Below are positions 44,573-55,200 of a DNA stretch of 64,000 bases, in pieces. Source of the DNA: DATKMP01 sp963790045. GTDB taxonomy: Bacteria > Bacteroidota > Ignavibacteria > UBA10030. Within the stretch, counting starts at the first letter, position 1. Each line of letters begins with the position of its first letter. The DNA is taken from NCBI GenBank assembly GCA_963790045.1, contig CAWBMS010000013.1, forward strand, positions 124,001-188,000, in the 5' to 3' direction. The notes beneath the pieces are model-generated. The model had not been told where the DNA came from and ran no database searches. It worked only from the letters and a program-made list of their open reading frames with translations. The position numbers were made by a program, and so were the translations under genes.

Positions 44573-45316
44573 TTATAACGAACGGACAATCGCATCCATT
44601 TCTTTTTTCAATTTGTCGAGTTCCTCTGAACCGGTGTGATGCGCATACAACATGCGGTACAATTTCAGCAAACTGCGAACGGATGCTTCCAAAACCGCCG
44701 TTTCATTTCTGATGTGCTGCAACAGTTGTTTGAACTCGCGCTGCTGCGGTTCTGATAACTGCCGGCAAACTTGTTCGCCCTGCATATCGAGATCGCTATT
44801 AATCCCGGCAAGCGAAGCGTTGAGTTTCGGCGTTAAGACGTTGAGCATATCACGTACTTTATCGGTCGCCATCAAATTCAAATCCACTTCGCGTGACCGC
44901 TCTTCTTCGATTGCCCGTGCAATGCGCAACTGCCTCCGTTCATAGGTGGCATTAATGACGATACCGAGATGCTGCAAATCTAACTGTTCTTTCCGCACAT
45001 AATCATACGCGCCATGCTTCATCGCTTCCACCGCAACTGTTTCCGATCCTGCCGCGGTAAGCATCACTACGGGAATTTCAATGTTCTGTTGATGAATCCA
45101 TCGCAACAAATCCAAACCGCTCATTTCCGGCATATCGTAATCCGTTAAAATAATATCGAAGTGGTTGTTGCCTTGTTCTAAAAGTTTCTTCGCCTCACAA
45201 CCATCGTGCACGACCGTCGTGCGGTGTTTGTATTCTTCCCTGATCTGATTTGCGACGACACTCGCAAAAAATTCATCATCATCTACCACTAAAATATGCA
45301 ACGTTGTTTGTTCCAA
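44573..45316 (-). CDS. Response regulator with C-terminal helical domain
   Basis: The 247-residue protein has an intact receiver domain (acidic 'VVDDDEF', phospho-acceptor Asp in 'DIILTDYDMPEMSGLDLL', 'VVMLTAAGS', 'YVRKEQLD' with conserved Lys). It is followed by about 120 helical residues lacking a DNA-binding motif or H-box. The output domain may mediate dimerisation or protein contacts; it is of no family that I recognise. It is similar in layout to the receiver-DHp protein at 13290 but without the histidine. It is convergent with coaX. Confidence 0.8.
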   Translation of the reverse strand: MEQTTLHILVVDDDEFFASVVANQIREEYKHRTTVVHDGCEAKKLLEQGNNHFDIILTDYDMPEMSGLDLLRWIHQQNIEIPVVMLTAAGSETVAVEAMKHGAYDYVRKEQLDLQHLGIVINATYERRQLRIARAIEEERSREVDLNLMATDKVRDMLNVLTPKLNASLAGINSDLDMQGEQVCRQLSEPQQREFKQLLQHIRNETAVLEASVRSLLKLYRMLYAHHTGSEELDKLKKEMDAIVRSL

Positions 45317-45460
45317 TATCTCACTCCCTTATACATCATTATTATTTGCCAATCTACAGAATTCTGTACAAAGTATCAATTACCGCCATCACACGAGCCA
45401 CAGTTATCATCTTCCGCCCAATTATATAGCTTGGTCGTGGAACAAAAAATAAATTTATGA

Positions 45461-46960
45461 TTAATGTAATCCCAACATTACAATAGAAGCGTTTGCCAAT
45501 TCTACTAACGGCGTAAAGTATAATCCGAAAACGAGGGTCGGAATCATAAACGCAATCAGTATGATTGCTTCGGTACGCTTCAATGTCAGCGGCGCAGCTT
45601 GCGCTTCGGGATCGCGTAAAAACATATAGCGCAAGACGCGAGCGTAATAATAAAGAGAGACGACGCTGTTCACCGCCCCGACAATGGCAAGCCACAGCCA
45701 CTTTGCATCTAACAATGCCGCAAACAAATATAACTTCCCGATAAATCCAGCAGTCGGCGGCAATCCGGCAAGGGAAACAAGAAAGAACGCCATCGCAACA
45801 CCGACAAGTGGCAATCGGAAGCCGAGCCCTTTATACGCGCTGATGTCTTCACTGCCCGTTTTGTTCGCAACAAGCATCACGACGAAAAATGCGCCGAGAT
45901 TCATAAAGAGATACATCATAAAATAAATAAGCACAGCGGTAAAACCTTTATCGCTCATAACGACGACGCCCATCAACATATATCCGGCATGGGCAATACT
46001 GGAATAAGCAAGGAAGCGTTTTAAATTGTCCTGCCAGATGGCAACGAGGTTGCCAAGGGTCATGGCGAGCACGGAAATGATGGCAAATATTTTATTCCAT
46101 TCAAATCCGTAGAGTGATGTCCACATTCCTGCCGGCACTAAAATTGCGTTGGCGTCGATAAACACAGTTTTGAAGAATCGCATCAACATCGCAAAGCCCG
46201 CGGCTTTCGAAGCGACAGAGAGAAACGCGGTGATAGTAATCGGCGCACCTTCGTACACGTCCGGTGTCCAGAAGTGAAACGGCACGGCAGAAATTTTAAA
46301 GCCAAAGCCCACAGAAATTAACACGGTCGCCATCAATAGCGCCAAATAACTTGATACGTTAATGGACAATGCGTGATTGATTGCAACAAACTGCGTCGCA
46401 CCGGTTAATCCAAATAAAATCGAAATGCCGTATAACATCAAACCGCTTGCCACAGCGCCGTAAATAATATATTTCAACGATGCTTCGCTGGAGTCGGACG
46501 CTTCTTTCGTGTACCCCGCTAAGATATAGGACGAGAAACTCGTGAGCTCCATTCCCAGAACCATCATCAACACATTCGATGCACCGGCCATTAAAAACAT
46601 TCCAAGTGTCATCGAAACAAGCAGCGCATAATATTCTGCCATCCGTTTGACGGTGGTTTGAACTTCGGAGGAATAATACGAGAAGAGAATGATCAATAAT
46701 GCACACACAGCGGCGAATGATTTGAAAAAGACAGCGAACGGATCGACAGCAATCATTCCCGAAAAAACAGAATCCATGACACCGGCTTGCTGAATAGCAA
46801 AGAACAATGCAACCGCTACACCGACGAATGAAATCCATCCGACTACCTTTGGTGTTTTGCGAAAGATAATACCGGCGAGAATCGCGATGCAAAATGTTAC
46901 AGTTAATGCCGTTTCCGGCAAAAAGTGTACGAGGTTTTGTAAAATCTGTTGAACAAACAT
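45461..46960 (-). CDS. nuoN: NADH-quinone oxidoreductase subunit N
   Basis: NuoN is one of the three antiporter-like proton-channel subunits of complex I. The 499-residue protein is polytopic (about 14 helices). Conserved charged residues are visible in 'MLGMELTSFSSYILAGY' (Glu in TM5), 'KASAVPFHFWTPDVYEGAP' (Lys in TM7) and 'DNLKRFLAYSSIAHAGYML' (Lys in TM8). It is the last gene of the nuo operon. Confidence 0.95.
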   Translation of the reverse strand: MFVQQILQNLVHFLPETALTVTFCIAILAGIIFRKTPKVVGWISFVGVAVALFFAIQQAGVMDSVFSGMIAVDPFAVFFKSFAAVCALLIILFSYYSSEVQTTVKRMAEYYALLVSMTLGMFLMAGASNVLMMVLGMELTSFSSYILAGYTKEASDSSEASLKYIIYGAVASGLMLYGISILFGLTGATQFVAINHALSINVSSYLALLMATVLISVGFGFKISAVPFHFWTPDVYEGAPITITAFLSVASKAAGFAMLMRFFKTVFIDANAILVPAGMWTSLYGFEWNKIFAIISVLAMTLGNLVAIWQDNLKRFLAYSSIAHAGYMLMGVVVMSDKGFTAVLIYFMMYLFMNLGAFFVVMLVANKTGSEDISAYKGLGFRLPLVGVAMAFFLVSLAGLPPTAGFIGKLYLFAALLDAKWLWLAIVGAVNSVVSLYYYARVLRYMFLRDPEAQAAPLTLKRTEAIILIAFMIPTLVFGLYFTPLVELANASIVMLGLH

Positions 46961-46981
46961 AGTTATCGATATTCTTTCACG

Positions 46982-48584
46982 TTACGGCAACACCGCAAGG
47001 CCGGCACCGCCCTTGGCAATGACCTCAACTAAATGATTGATCGATGGTGTCATCACATTCAATAACAACGATGGATAAATGCCGAGTAACAAGTACAATC
47101 ACGAGCAGCGGTACGAGCGTAAACATTTCCCGGAAGTTCACATCGGGCATCGATGCCCATTTCTCATTGGGTTTTCCAAGGAATACGCGCTGCAAGGTCC
47201 ACAGCATATACGATGCTGTTAAAATAATTCCGAGAGTTGCAGCAATGGTAATCGTTCGAAGTTGATCCACTTGAAATGCGCCGAGAAATGAAAATGCTTC
47301 AGACACAAACCCGCTTAGACCCGGCAAACCGAGCGCTGCAAAGAATGCAACGGTCATAATGCCGGTATATTTCGGCATCGTGAGTGCAAGCCCGCCGAAG
47401 GAATTCAAGTCACGTGTATGTGCACGATCATAAATGACGCCGACAATAATGAAGAGCATCGCGGTGATGGTTCCATGGTCGAACATTTGAAAGACTGCAC
47501 CCATCATGCCCTGCGTGTTCAACGCCGACATGCCGAGCAGCACAATACCCATGTGGCTCACGCTGGAATACGCGATCAATTTTTTAAAGTCTGTTTGTGC
47601 CATGGCGCAGAGTGCGCCGTACACAATATTGATCAGCGCAAGGATGGCAAGCATGAACGCAAACTTTTGTGCTAACTCCGGGAAAATCGGGAAGCTGATG
47701 CGAATCAATCCGTACGTTCCCATCTTCAACAGAACGCCAGCAAGAATAACACTGATTGCCGTCGGCGCTTCGACGTGCGCATCTGGCAGCCACGTGTGAA
47801 ATGGAAAAATCGGAACTTTGATCGCAAAGCCGATGAATAAGGCAAAGTACGCAAGCGTTCGCAGATACGTTCCCGCACCGGCAAGCAGTGAACCTGCTTC
47901 GAAGTTTGCAGGATTCATCATCGCCAGCATGTTGAACGTGTGAATTTTTTCGCCCGTTGTCGGATCCAAAATCGAAACGCTGAAATACAACGCAATCATC
48001 GCCAGCAGCATTAAGACACTGCCTGCGAGTGTGTACAGGAAAAATTTGATGGCGGCATATTCACGACGCGGGCCGCCCCAGATACCGATCAAGAAATACA
48101 TCGGCAGCAGCATTAATTCCCAGAACACATAGAACAGGAAGAAGTCAAGAGAAACGAAGACGCCCATCATACCCGTATCGAGCAAGAGCAGCATGGCAAA
48201 ATACCCTTTCGGCGCTTTATCGATATTCCACGATACGAACACAGCAATGAAGCTGATGATCGCCGTGAGAATCACCATCGGAACACTGATGCCATCGACA
48301 CCGAGAAAATATTCTATACGAATGTGGCCGAGCGTTTTGATATCGATCCAGCTTGCTTTCTCGACAAACTGCATGCCTTCCTGCGAATTGATGCCGCCGA
48401 GATTATAATTAAAGTTCGCGTAGATCAATCCGGCAAGCACAACTTGCAAAAACGTTACTGCGGCGGCTGTCCATTTCATGGCGCTGCGTTGTTCTTTCGG
48501 AATGAGTAAGATCAAAATCATTCCGACAATCGGCAGGAACGTTGCCCAGCTTAACACTCCAATACCAAGAAATTGTAATGCCAT
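46982..48584 (-). CDS. nuoM: NADH-quinone oxidoreductase subunit M, frame broken near the C-terminus
   Basis: NuoM is a complex I antiporter-like subunit. The protein has 'FWELMLLPMYFLIGIWGG' (TM5 Glu), 'KVPIFPFHTWLPDAHVEAPTAISV' and 'QTDFKKLIAYSSVSHMGIVLLG'. After 'VPLLVIVLV' the frame shifts at 47083-47092 (minus strand TTGTTACTCG) and would end at 47025. With one base fewer it reads LGIYPSLLLNVMTPSINHL and stops at 46982. The full product then has about 533 residues. The same 10-mer in the same phase marks the frame break in nuoH. Confidence 0.92.
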
Positions 48585-48671
48585 TCGTTTCGACTCCTTA
48601 AAAAGCTTTTTCTCTCTTTATATCATTCTGATTCACCGTTAACTTTCATCACGGCAAATCAAAATTTCAAA

Positions 48672-50933
48672 TCATCTAAACCACAAGAAGAACACCATCA
48701 CACCGAATAAGACAAACGCAAGATACGTTTGCACTCTGCCGGTCTGTAGTTTTCGCATGATCAATCCAAAAAATCCGGTGAGGTATGCAACCAGGTTGAC
48801 GATACCGTCAATAATTTTATTGTCGAATCCGCCGACGCCCACATAGAATAAAAAGAACGCAAAGCATGCCACTGCAAATCCCAGCGCTCCAAATTCCACC
48901 ATTGTGCCAATACCGGCGTTGACAGGAAGCAACGCGGCAGTTATTTGCCAGCCGATAAACAATGATAATATTGCAAACGCCAACACGTACACTGCAGCAC
49001 CAATTTTATTTTCTTCCCATGTTCGATTCACACCGTTCGTAATGCCGACCGTCCACGTTGCTACACCGTTAACAATGCCGTCGATGATGTACGTATCGAA
49101 CCAGCGGTACGCTGCTGCAATAGCAAGCGTTCCTTTGATGATCGTCGCATCATACAATTCATCAAAATACCATTTGTTGAGTAAGAAGGTGTGAAGCGGT
49201 TTCAATTTATCAGCAAGAGCATCGGCGCTGATTTTTTTCCAGTAATACATTCCGAACGCAACAAGAATTCCAATTCCGGCAACGGTAAGCGACAACAGCA
49301 TTGCGGGCACATGTGCTTGATGCAATGCTTCTTCAAAAACTTCTGTGCTCGCCGGAGCAACAACTGTCGGCACAACTGATTCTGGGCGCTGCACGGCTTG
49401 TGCAAACCAGCCAGAGGATGCATCGATCGGATTGAAACTGTAGAACATAAAGAACGAAAGCACTGCAAAGACAACTAATGGAATCGTCATCACCGCAGGA
49501 GATTCATGAATTGCATCGCCGCGAGTTTTATCTTTGTGGTCTCCCAGAAACGTGAGAATGACAACGCGGAACATATAAAACGCCGTCAACCCGGCAACAA
49601 GAAATCCAACAACAGGAATAATATAATGCCCTGTGAGTGATCCGTATGCTAAGGTGCCTGCAAGGATTTCATCCTTACTTAAAAATCCGGAAGTGAACGG
49701 AACACCGCAAATGGCAAACGTGTACATCAGGAACGCTAAAAATGTAATCGGCATTTTATTTGCCAGTCCGCCCATATTACGAATATCCTGCGGATCGGTA
49801 TGATGATCGTTTGTATGATGCAATGCGTTGTGCATCCCGTGTATCACTGATCCGGCGCCAAGGAATAATCCTGCTTTGAACATCGCATGCGTGGTGAGAT
49901 GGAAAAATCCGGCGGTGTATGCACCGACACCCAACCCCATCACCATATAGCCAAGCTGGCTTACGGTGGAATACGCCAACACTTTTTTAATATCGTTCTG
50001 CACCAACGCAATTGTTGCAGAGATGAATGCCGTAATCGCACCGATGTATGCAATCACCATCAACGCATCGGCGGTCATCATGGAAAACGTACGCGTGATG
50101 AGATACACACCGGCAGCAACCATCGTGGCGGCGTGAATCAACGCGCTCACCGGCGTTGGGCCTTCCATCGCATCCGGCAGCCAGACGTGCAGAGGAAATT
50201 GCGCGGACTTACCGACTGCACCGCAGAATACTAAGATGCCGGCGGCTGTCAACCATGCTTCACTGCCAAACGGAATATGTCCGGCACGAATGGCTTCGAA
50301 GATGACATCAAACCGAAATGAGTGAAATGTCGTGAACAAAATCAGAATGCCGATAAACATACCGGTGTCGCCAAAGCGATTGACGATGAATGCCTTCTTC
50401 GATGCATTCGCGGCGGATGTTTTTTCAAACCAATGTCCAATGAGTAGGTACGAACTCAATCCCACTAATTCCCACGATACATACAGCAAGAGAAAATTAT
50501 TGGTGAGCACGATGCCCATCATCGAGAACGTGAAGAATCCGAGATACGCAAAGTAACGACCGTAACGCACATCGCCTTGCATATATCCGATGGAGAATAA
50601 ATGTACGAGAGAACTGACAATCGCAACCACCACCAGCATAATTGCGGTAACATTGTCAATCATTAAACCAAGTTCGATTTTTAATGGGCCGATCATCGGA
50701 ACATTGCCGAGATCGATCCACGTAAACGTCGCTGCGAGTGTTTGATCGTGATACACATTGAGCTTGGTAAGGAAAATAATGACCGCCAGCGTTAGCGTGG
50801 CAAACAGCATGGATGTACCGAACCAATCGCCGCTGCGCGGGAGCCGTTTGTGGAGGAAAATCAAGACCACGAAATCCAGCAGCGGCAGCAGCCAGACAAG
50901 AACAGCAAGCGTTAATAATGTTTCAGAAGACAT
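48672..50933 (-). CDS. nuoL: NADH-quinone oxidoreductase subunit L
   Basis: NuoL is the distal proton-channel subunit with the lateral helix. The 753-residue product is longer than E. coli NuoL (613). It has 'LYVSWELVGLSSYLLIGHW' (TM5 Glu), 'GKSAQFPLHVWLPDAMEGPTPVSALIHAATMV' (TM7/8 Lys and His) and 'QNDIKKVLAYSTVSQLGYMV'. The last 170 residues include the lateral helix region and an extra hydrophobic C-terminus. It lies between nuoM and nuoK, the usual order. Confidence 0.96.
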   Translation of the reverse strand: MSSETLLTLAVLVWLLPLLDFVVLIFLHKRLPRSGDWFGTSMLFATLTLAVIIFLTKLNVYHDQTLAATFTWIDLGNVPMIGPLKIELGLMIDNVTAIMLVVVAIVSSLVHLFSIGYMQGDVRYGRYFAYLGFFTFSMMGIVLTNNFLLLYVSWELVGLSSYLLIGHWFEKTSAANASKKAFIVNRFGDTGMFIGILILFTTFHSFRFDVIFEAIRAGHIPFGSEAWLTAAGILVFCGAVGKSAQFPLHVWLPDAMEGPTPVSALIHAATMVAAGVYLITRTFSMMTADALMVIAYIGAITAFISATIALVQNDIKKVLAYSTVSQLGYMVMGLGVGAYTAGFFHLTTHAMFKAGLFLGAGSVIHGMHNALHHTNDHHTDPQDIRNMGGLANKMPITFLAFLMYTFAICGVPFTSGFLSKDEILAGTLAYGSLTGHYIIPVVGFLVAGLTAFYMFRVVILTFLGDHKDKTRGDAIHESPAVMTIPLVVFAVLSFFMFYSFNPIDASSGWFAQAVQRPESVVPTVVAPASTEVFEEALHQAHVPAMLLSLTVAGIGILVAFGMYYWKKISADALADKLKPLHTFLLNKWYFDELYDATIIKGTLAIAAAYRWFDTYIIDGIVNGVATWTVGITNGVNRTWEENKIGAAVYVLAFAILSLFIGWQITAALLPVNAGIGTMVEFGALGFAVACFAFFLFYVGVGGFDNKIIDGIVNLVAYLTGFFGLIMRKLQTGRVQTYLAFVLFGVMVFFLWFR

Positions 50934-50962
50934 AAATTATATTTTCGATTGTCGATAGACAA

Positions 50963-51301
50963 TCAATCTTTCAACTCGTTTATTTCGTCAACATTGACCG
51001 TGTTAAAATTCTGATAGATATTCAAAATGATAGCTAATGCTATTGCCGCTTCGCAGGCGGCAAGAATAATCACAAAGATCGCAACCACATGCCCATCCAA
51101 CGTTCCCGTCACGTAGCGAGAGAATGCCACGAAGTTGATGTTCGCTGCATTCAAAATCAATTCAATTCCCATCAACACCATAATCGCATTGCGTCGCGTG
51201 AGAATGGCAAACAATCCGAGCGAGAATAACAATCCGCTGAGAATAAGAAAATGTGTCAATCCGGGATGCTGAAGCCACGCGATCAATTCTTGCGTATTCA
51301 T
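50963..51301 (-). CDS. nuoK: NADH-quinone oxidoreductase subunit K
   Basis: NuoK is a three-helix membrane subunit of complex I. The 112-residue protein shows 'NAIMVLMGIELILNAANINFVAFS' with the essential Glu in TM2, and 'FVIILAACEAAIALAIILNIY' with the second Glu in TM3. The ATG overlaps the nuoJ stop by 4 bp. Confidence 0.95.
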   Translation of the reverse strand: MNTQELIAWLQHPGLTHFLILSGLLFSLGLFAILTRRNAIMVLMGIELILNAANINFVAFSRYVTGTLDGHVVAIFVIILAACEAAIALAIILNIYQNFNTVNVDEINELKD

Positions 51302-51804
51302 GCGTTCTTTTCCCTTCGTGCAATCATCGCCGCGCCAATAAGCGCAACCAGCAAAATGACAGAAACAATTTCAAACGGCAGTAAGTATTGCGTCAGCAGC
51401 AGTTCGCCGATTTGCGGAGCCGTTCTATCGGCAGTGTCTTTCATATTCGGAAGGATGTGCCAATCGGTGGACCAGAAAATTCCAATGATTGTTCCAGCTA
51501 ATGCCGAGACAATAATTAATGCAGGAAGAATTTGGATCGTTCCCGTTTTCACATCCACATGAATTTGTTTGCTCGTCAACATCACGCCAAATAAAATCAG
51601 CACGAGAATGCCGCCGACATAAATGAGCAATTGCGTAACGGCGATAAAATCTGCGAGCAGGAAAATATAAATTCCTGCAACGCCGAAGAATGCAAACAAC
51701 AGCGCAAACGCCGAACGAACGATGTTGCGTGAGAACACCACGACGCACGCACCGGCGAGCGTAATGATGGCGAAGATATAAAATATACTTGTGTAAATGT
51801 CCAT
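51298..51804 (-). CDS. nuoJ: NADH-quinone oxidoreductase subunit J
   Basis: NuoJ is a five-helix membrane subunit of complex I. The product starts MDIYTSIFYIFAIITLAGAC and has the conserved 'NIVRSAFALLFAFFGVAGIYIFLLADFIAVTQLLIYVGGILVLILFGVML'-type region with the flexible TM3 pi-bulge. ATG at 51804 (168 residues) is used. A TTG at 51819 overlapping the nuoI stop (TTGA) would add five residues. It overlaps nuoK. Confidence 0.94.
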   Translation of the reverse strand: MDIYTSIFYIFAIITLAGACVVVFSRNIVRSAFALLFAFFGVAGIYIFLLADFIAVTQLLIYVGGILVLILFGVMLTSKQIHVDVKTGTIQILPALIIVSALAGTIIGIFWSTDWHILPNMKDTADRTAPQIGELLLTQYLLPFEIVSVILLVALIGAAMIARREKNA

Positions 51805-51815
51805 ACTCGTTGGTA

Positions 51816-52415
51816 TCAACTTGCCGGTTCTGCCGGCGGTTCGGGTTTTGGAGCCGGCGGCACAGCCGGAGCTTCGACTTTTACCTGAGCTGCGGCTGCT
51901 TTTTTCGCTGCCTGCTCTACATCATACTGTTTTAATTTTTCGCGCGCTTCCGCAAGTTCCTCTGCCGTCATCGTAGCAAAGCTGTAAATTAAATTGTGCC
52001 GGTCGTATTCTGAAAATTCATACACATCCGTCATCACAATACATTCAGTCGGACACGGATAGGTGCATAATCCGCAATAGCAACATTTCGCAATGTCGAT
52101 ATCGAACCGCGGAACATACAATCGCTTCTTCGTATTCTTCGATGTCAATCCCAAATCGACATCCGGCGTTGACTTCAAGGTCTCGATGGTAATGCAATCG
52201 ACCGGGCATGCCATCGCACATTGATTGCAGCCGATGCAGTCATCCATATTCACATACAAACGGTTGCGCGCACGTTCGGGAATCTGTTTCTTCACGGTCG
52301 GATATTGAATGGTTGCCGAACGCGTGAACAAATGCTTCACCGTAATCCGCATTCCTACAACCACTGTGTGCAGTGAATGAACAATGTTATAAAAATATGA
52401 TCCAAAAGCTGACAT
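51816..52415 (-). CDS. nuoI: NADH-quinone oxidoreductase subunit I
   Basis: NuoI carries iron-sulfur clusters N6a and N6b. The 199-residue protein has two [4Fe-4S] motifs, 'CIGCNQCAMACPVDC' and 'CCYCGLCTYPCPTEC', after an amphipathic N-terminus. The C-terminus is an unusual Ala/Pro/Glu-rich tail of about 30 residues ('APAVPPAPKPEPPAEPAS'), absent from most NuoI proteins. Confidence 0.95.
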   Translation of the reverse strand: MSAFGSYFYNIVHSLHTVVVGMRITVKHLFTRSATIQYPTVKKQIPERARNRLYVNMDDCIGCNQCAMACPVDCITIETLKSTPDVDLGLTSKNTKKRLYVPRFDIDIAKCCYCGLCTYPCPTECIVMTDVYEFSEYDRHNLIYSFATMTAEELAEAREKLKQYDVEQAAKKAAAAQVKVEAPAVPPAPKPEPPAEPAS

Positions 52416-52432
52416 CGTGAATTTCTATTTTT

Positions 52433-53495
52433 TTATACAACCAAAATAAAGCCGACAGCAAATAAACAGAACAACAACCACGGCGTTAAGACTTTCCATG
52501 AAACATACATCAACTGATCAACACGCAAGCGCGGCAAGGTCCACCGCACCCAGATTTGTACCATCACAAAAAAATATGTTTTTGCAGCAAACCAAAACAC
52601 GCCCCACGCCGGCCCCGACATAAACGAACCGAACGGACTCGACCATCCGCCGAGGAACATCGACACGGCAACAGCGAACACGGTAAAGAGATTGGTGTAC
52701 TCTGAAAGATAAAACATCGCAAACCGCAAGCCGCTGTACTCGGTAAAAAATCCCTGCACTAATTCTGACTCTGCCTCGGGAAGGTCGAACGGCGTGCGAT
52801 TGATTTCTGCGTTGGACGAAACTAAGAAAATAATAAATGTGATAATCGTGAACGGCATGAGCAGCAATTTTTGCTGCAACGGCAACGAGCCGCCAAACAA
52901 CAGCCAGTTCTGAATTCCGCCGTCTTGAAATTTTACGATCTCTTGCAAATTCAATGAACCGGTAATCATCGCGATAATAACGATAGCAAGCGAAGTTGGA
53001 AGTTCGTAGCTGACCATTTGTGCCGCAGAACGTATTCCGCCCAGCAGCGACCATTTATTGTTGGAGGACCAACCCGCCATCAAAATACCGACAACGACTA
53101 ATGAACCGGAAGCAACAAGAAAAAACAGACCGAGGTTGATGTTTGCGCCGATAAAAATACTGGTGAACGGCAGCACGGCATACGCCGCGTACGTGCCTGC
53201 AAACGTAATATACGGTGCAAGGCGGAAGAACAGCTTGTCGGCATTTGCCGGGACAATATCTTCCTTCAGCAGCAGCTTGATCATGTCGGCGATGTTTTGC
53301 AGAACGCCATGCCAGCCCGTGCGCATATACGCCACGCGATCCTGAATGTGCGCAGCCATTTTCATTTCCGTGTACAATACAAAGAGTACATAGATGAGCA
53401 CGAAGATCAGCGGCAGTACGCTGAGCAACACTGCGAGTAACAATTTCGTTCGTCAAAAATCCCTGTACCGTTTGTATGAGAGAATGCATATCCAT
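52433..53495 (-). CDS. nuoH: NADH-quinone oxidoreductase subunit H, frame broken near the N-terminus
   Basis: NuoH forms the quinone chamber with NuoB and NuoD. ATG at 53495 begins MDMHSLIQTVQGFLTNEIV. A frame shift follows at 53434-53443 (minus strand TTGTTACTCG). One base fewer reads LAVLLSVLPLIFVLIYVLF and continues through 'QDRVAYMRTGWHGVLQNIADMIKLLLKEDIVP' (conserved first cytoplasmic loop) and 'NRTPFDLPEAESELVQGFFTEYSG' to 52433. The total is about 354 residues. The start lies 6 bp after the nuoD stop. Confidence 0.92.
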
Positions 53496-53500
53496 ATCGC

Positions 53501-54707
53501 TTATCGATCTACCTCGCCGAGCACAATATCGATACTGCCGGCGATCAATACTAAATCTGCAATCATGCAGCCGCGCGCAATTTCCGGCAGCACGCTTAAG
53601 TTCACAAACGCGGGACCGCGCGCTTTCACGCGGAACGGGCTTGCCGTACCATCGCTGACAAGATAGAAACCAATTTCGCCGCGTGGTGTTTCGGTGCGGA
53701 CATAAATTTCTGCATCTTTATCGGGACGAATACGTTTGGGGATTGCGGCCTGCACATTTCCTTCCGGCAGTCCGGCAAGCGCTTGCTCTATAATAGAGAC
53801 GCTCTGCTCCATCTCGCGCATACGCACCATGTGCCGGTTCCAGCAATCGCCGAGCGAGGTTCCTAATTCGCCTTTGCCGACCTGCACCTGCCAATTAAAT
53901 TTATGATAGACCGAATACGGATCGTCGCGGCGCAAATCCCAATCGATACCGCAGCCGCGTAATTGCGGGCCGCTGATAGCATAATTGATCGCCACATCTT
54001 TTGGAATGACACCGACATTCGCTGTGCGCTTCATAAAGATTTCGTTGTACGACAACAAGTCGTTCAACATTTTGATGCGCGGGCGATAATATTCGCAAAA
54101 CTCTTTTGCTTTTTCAATGAACTTCGGCGGAAGGTCATGCGACAGCCCGCCGATCCAGATATAATTGTACAGCAACCGCGCACCGCATGTCATTTCGAAC
54201 AAGTCGAGAATTTTTTCGCGGTCGATAAAGGTATAGAGGAACGGCGTGAACGCACCAGAATCGATACCGTAGGTGCCGATTGCAATGATGTGGCTGGCAA
54301 TGCGCTGCAACTCTGCCATGATCACGCGAATATATTCCACGCGTTCCGGCACTTCGATCTTCAACATCCGTTCTGCGGCAAGAACATAGCCCCATTCATT
54401 CGTTATCGCAGAACAATAATCCATCCGATCAGTGTACGGAATGACCTGCTGATAACTCGTCATCTGCTCTGCATGTTTTTCAAAACAGCGGTGCAGGTAG
54501 CCGATATGCGGAATACATTCACGAACAATTTCGCCGTCCACCACAATTTCCAAGCGCAACACACCATGCGTGGACGGATGCTGCGGGCCCATATTGACGA
54601 TCATTTCTTCCGTACGCAGCGACCTTCCGGTCGATGTTTTCAAGATCTTCCGGTTTTGTAACATAGCCGGTTGGAAGAATGGGCGAGTCTGGAACAGATA
54701 ATTTCAT
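53501..54707 (-). CDS. nuoD: NADH-quinone oxidoreductase subunit D, frame broken near the N-terminus
   Basis: NuoD lines the quinone site of complex I (49-kDa subunit). ATG at 54707 begins MKLSVPDSPILPTGYVTKPE. Near 54618-54632 one extra base shifts the frame; without it the reading continues SLRTEEMIVNMGPQHPSTHGVLRLE to the end. 'GPQHPSTHG' (quinone-site His), 'GYLHRCFEK' and the C-terminal 'VLGEVDR' (conserved Asp-Arg) are intact. The full length is about 402 residues. The start is 11 bp after the nuoC stop. Confidence 0.93.
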
Positions 54708-54717
54708 TGTTTCGTGC

Positions 54718-55194
54718 TTAGTACGGAACTTTCATGCCGTGATAAAATTCTTGAACCTTGTAATCTTTGCGCAGCGGATTTCCCTCCCAATCATCCGGCA
54801 TCAAAATGCGGCGCAGGTCGGGATGCTCGTCGATGACAATGCCGTACATATCGAACACTTCGCGCTCATGCCAGTTTGCCGTTCCCCATACTTCGGTAAC
54901 GGATTGAATGTGCGGATGTTCTTTCGTGCATTGCGCTTTAATAACAATTTTGTGTTTCAACACCATCGATGCAAGATGATAGACAATACCGAGATTGCCG
55001 TTATTATAATCCATACCGCTGAGACAGCAAAGATAATCGAATTGCAGCGTCGCGCTGTCACGCAGAAACAAGCAAATGTCTTTCGTCTTCTCCGGCGCAA
55101 TGCGGATCCATGGCTGCAAGACATCGAACTTTGCTTCGATGATTGCATCGCCGAATTTTGTTTTCAGAAAATCGTATATCTCTTGTGCTGTCAT
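54718..55194 (-). CDS. nuoC: NADH-quinone oxidoreductase subunit C
   Basis: NuoC (30-kDa subunit) joins the peripheral arm. The 158-residue product has the signature 'WGTANWHEREVFDMYGIVIDEHPDLRRILMPDDWEGNPLRKDY'. The length fits the stand-alone form, not the NuoCD fusion. It starts 6 bp after the stop of a HicB-like gene, so its ribosome-binding region lies within the end of that gene. Confidence 0.95.
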   Translation of the reverse strand: MTAQEIYDFLKTKFGDAIIEAKFDVLQPWIRIAPEKTKDICLFLRDSATLQFDYLCCLSGMDYNNGNLGIVYHLASMVLKHKIVIKAQCTKEHPHIQSVTEVWGTANWHEREVFDMYGIVIDEHPDLRRILMPDDWEGNPLRKDYKVQEFYHGMKVPY

Positions 55195-55200
55195 ATTGAA

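Noticed and set aside
53963..54661. Long plus-strand open frame of 232 codons
   Set aside because: It is antisense to nuoD, whose protein is strongly conserved; the translated product shows no family features and is a codon-bias shadow.
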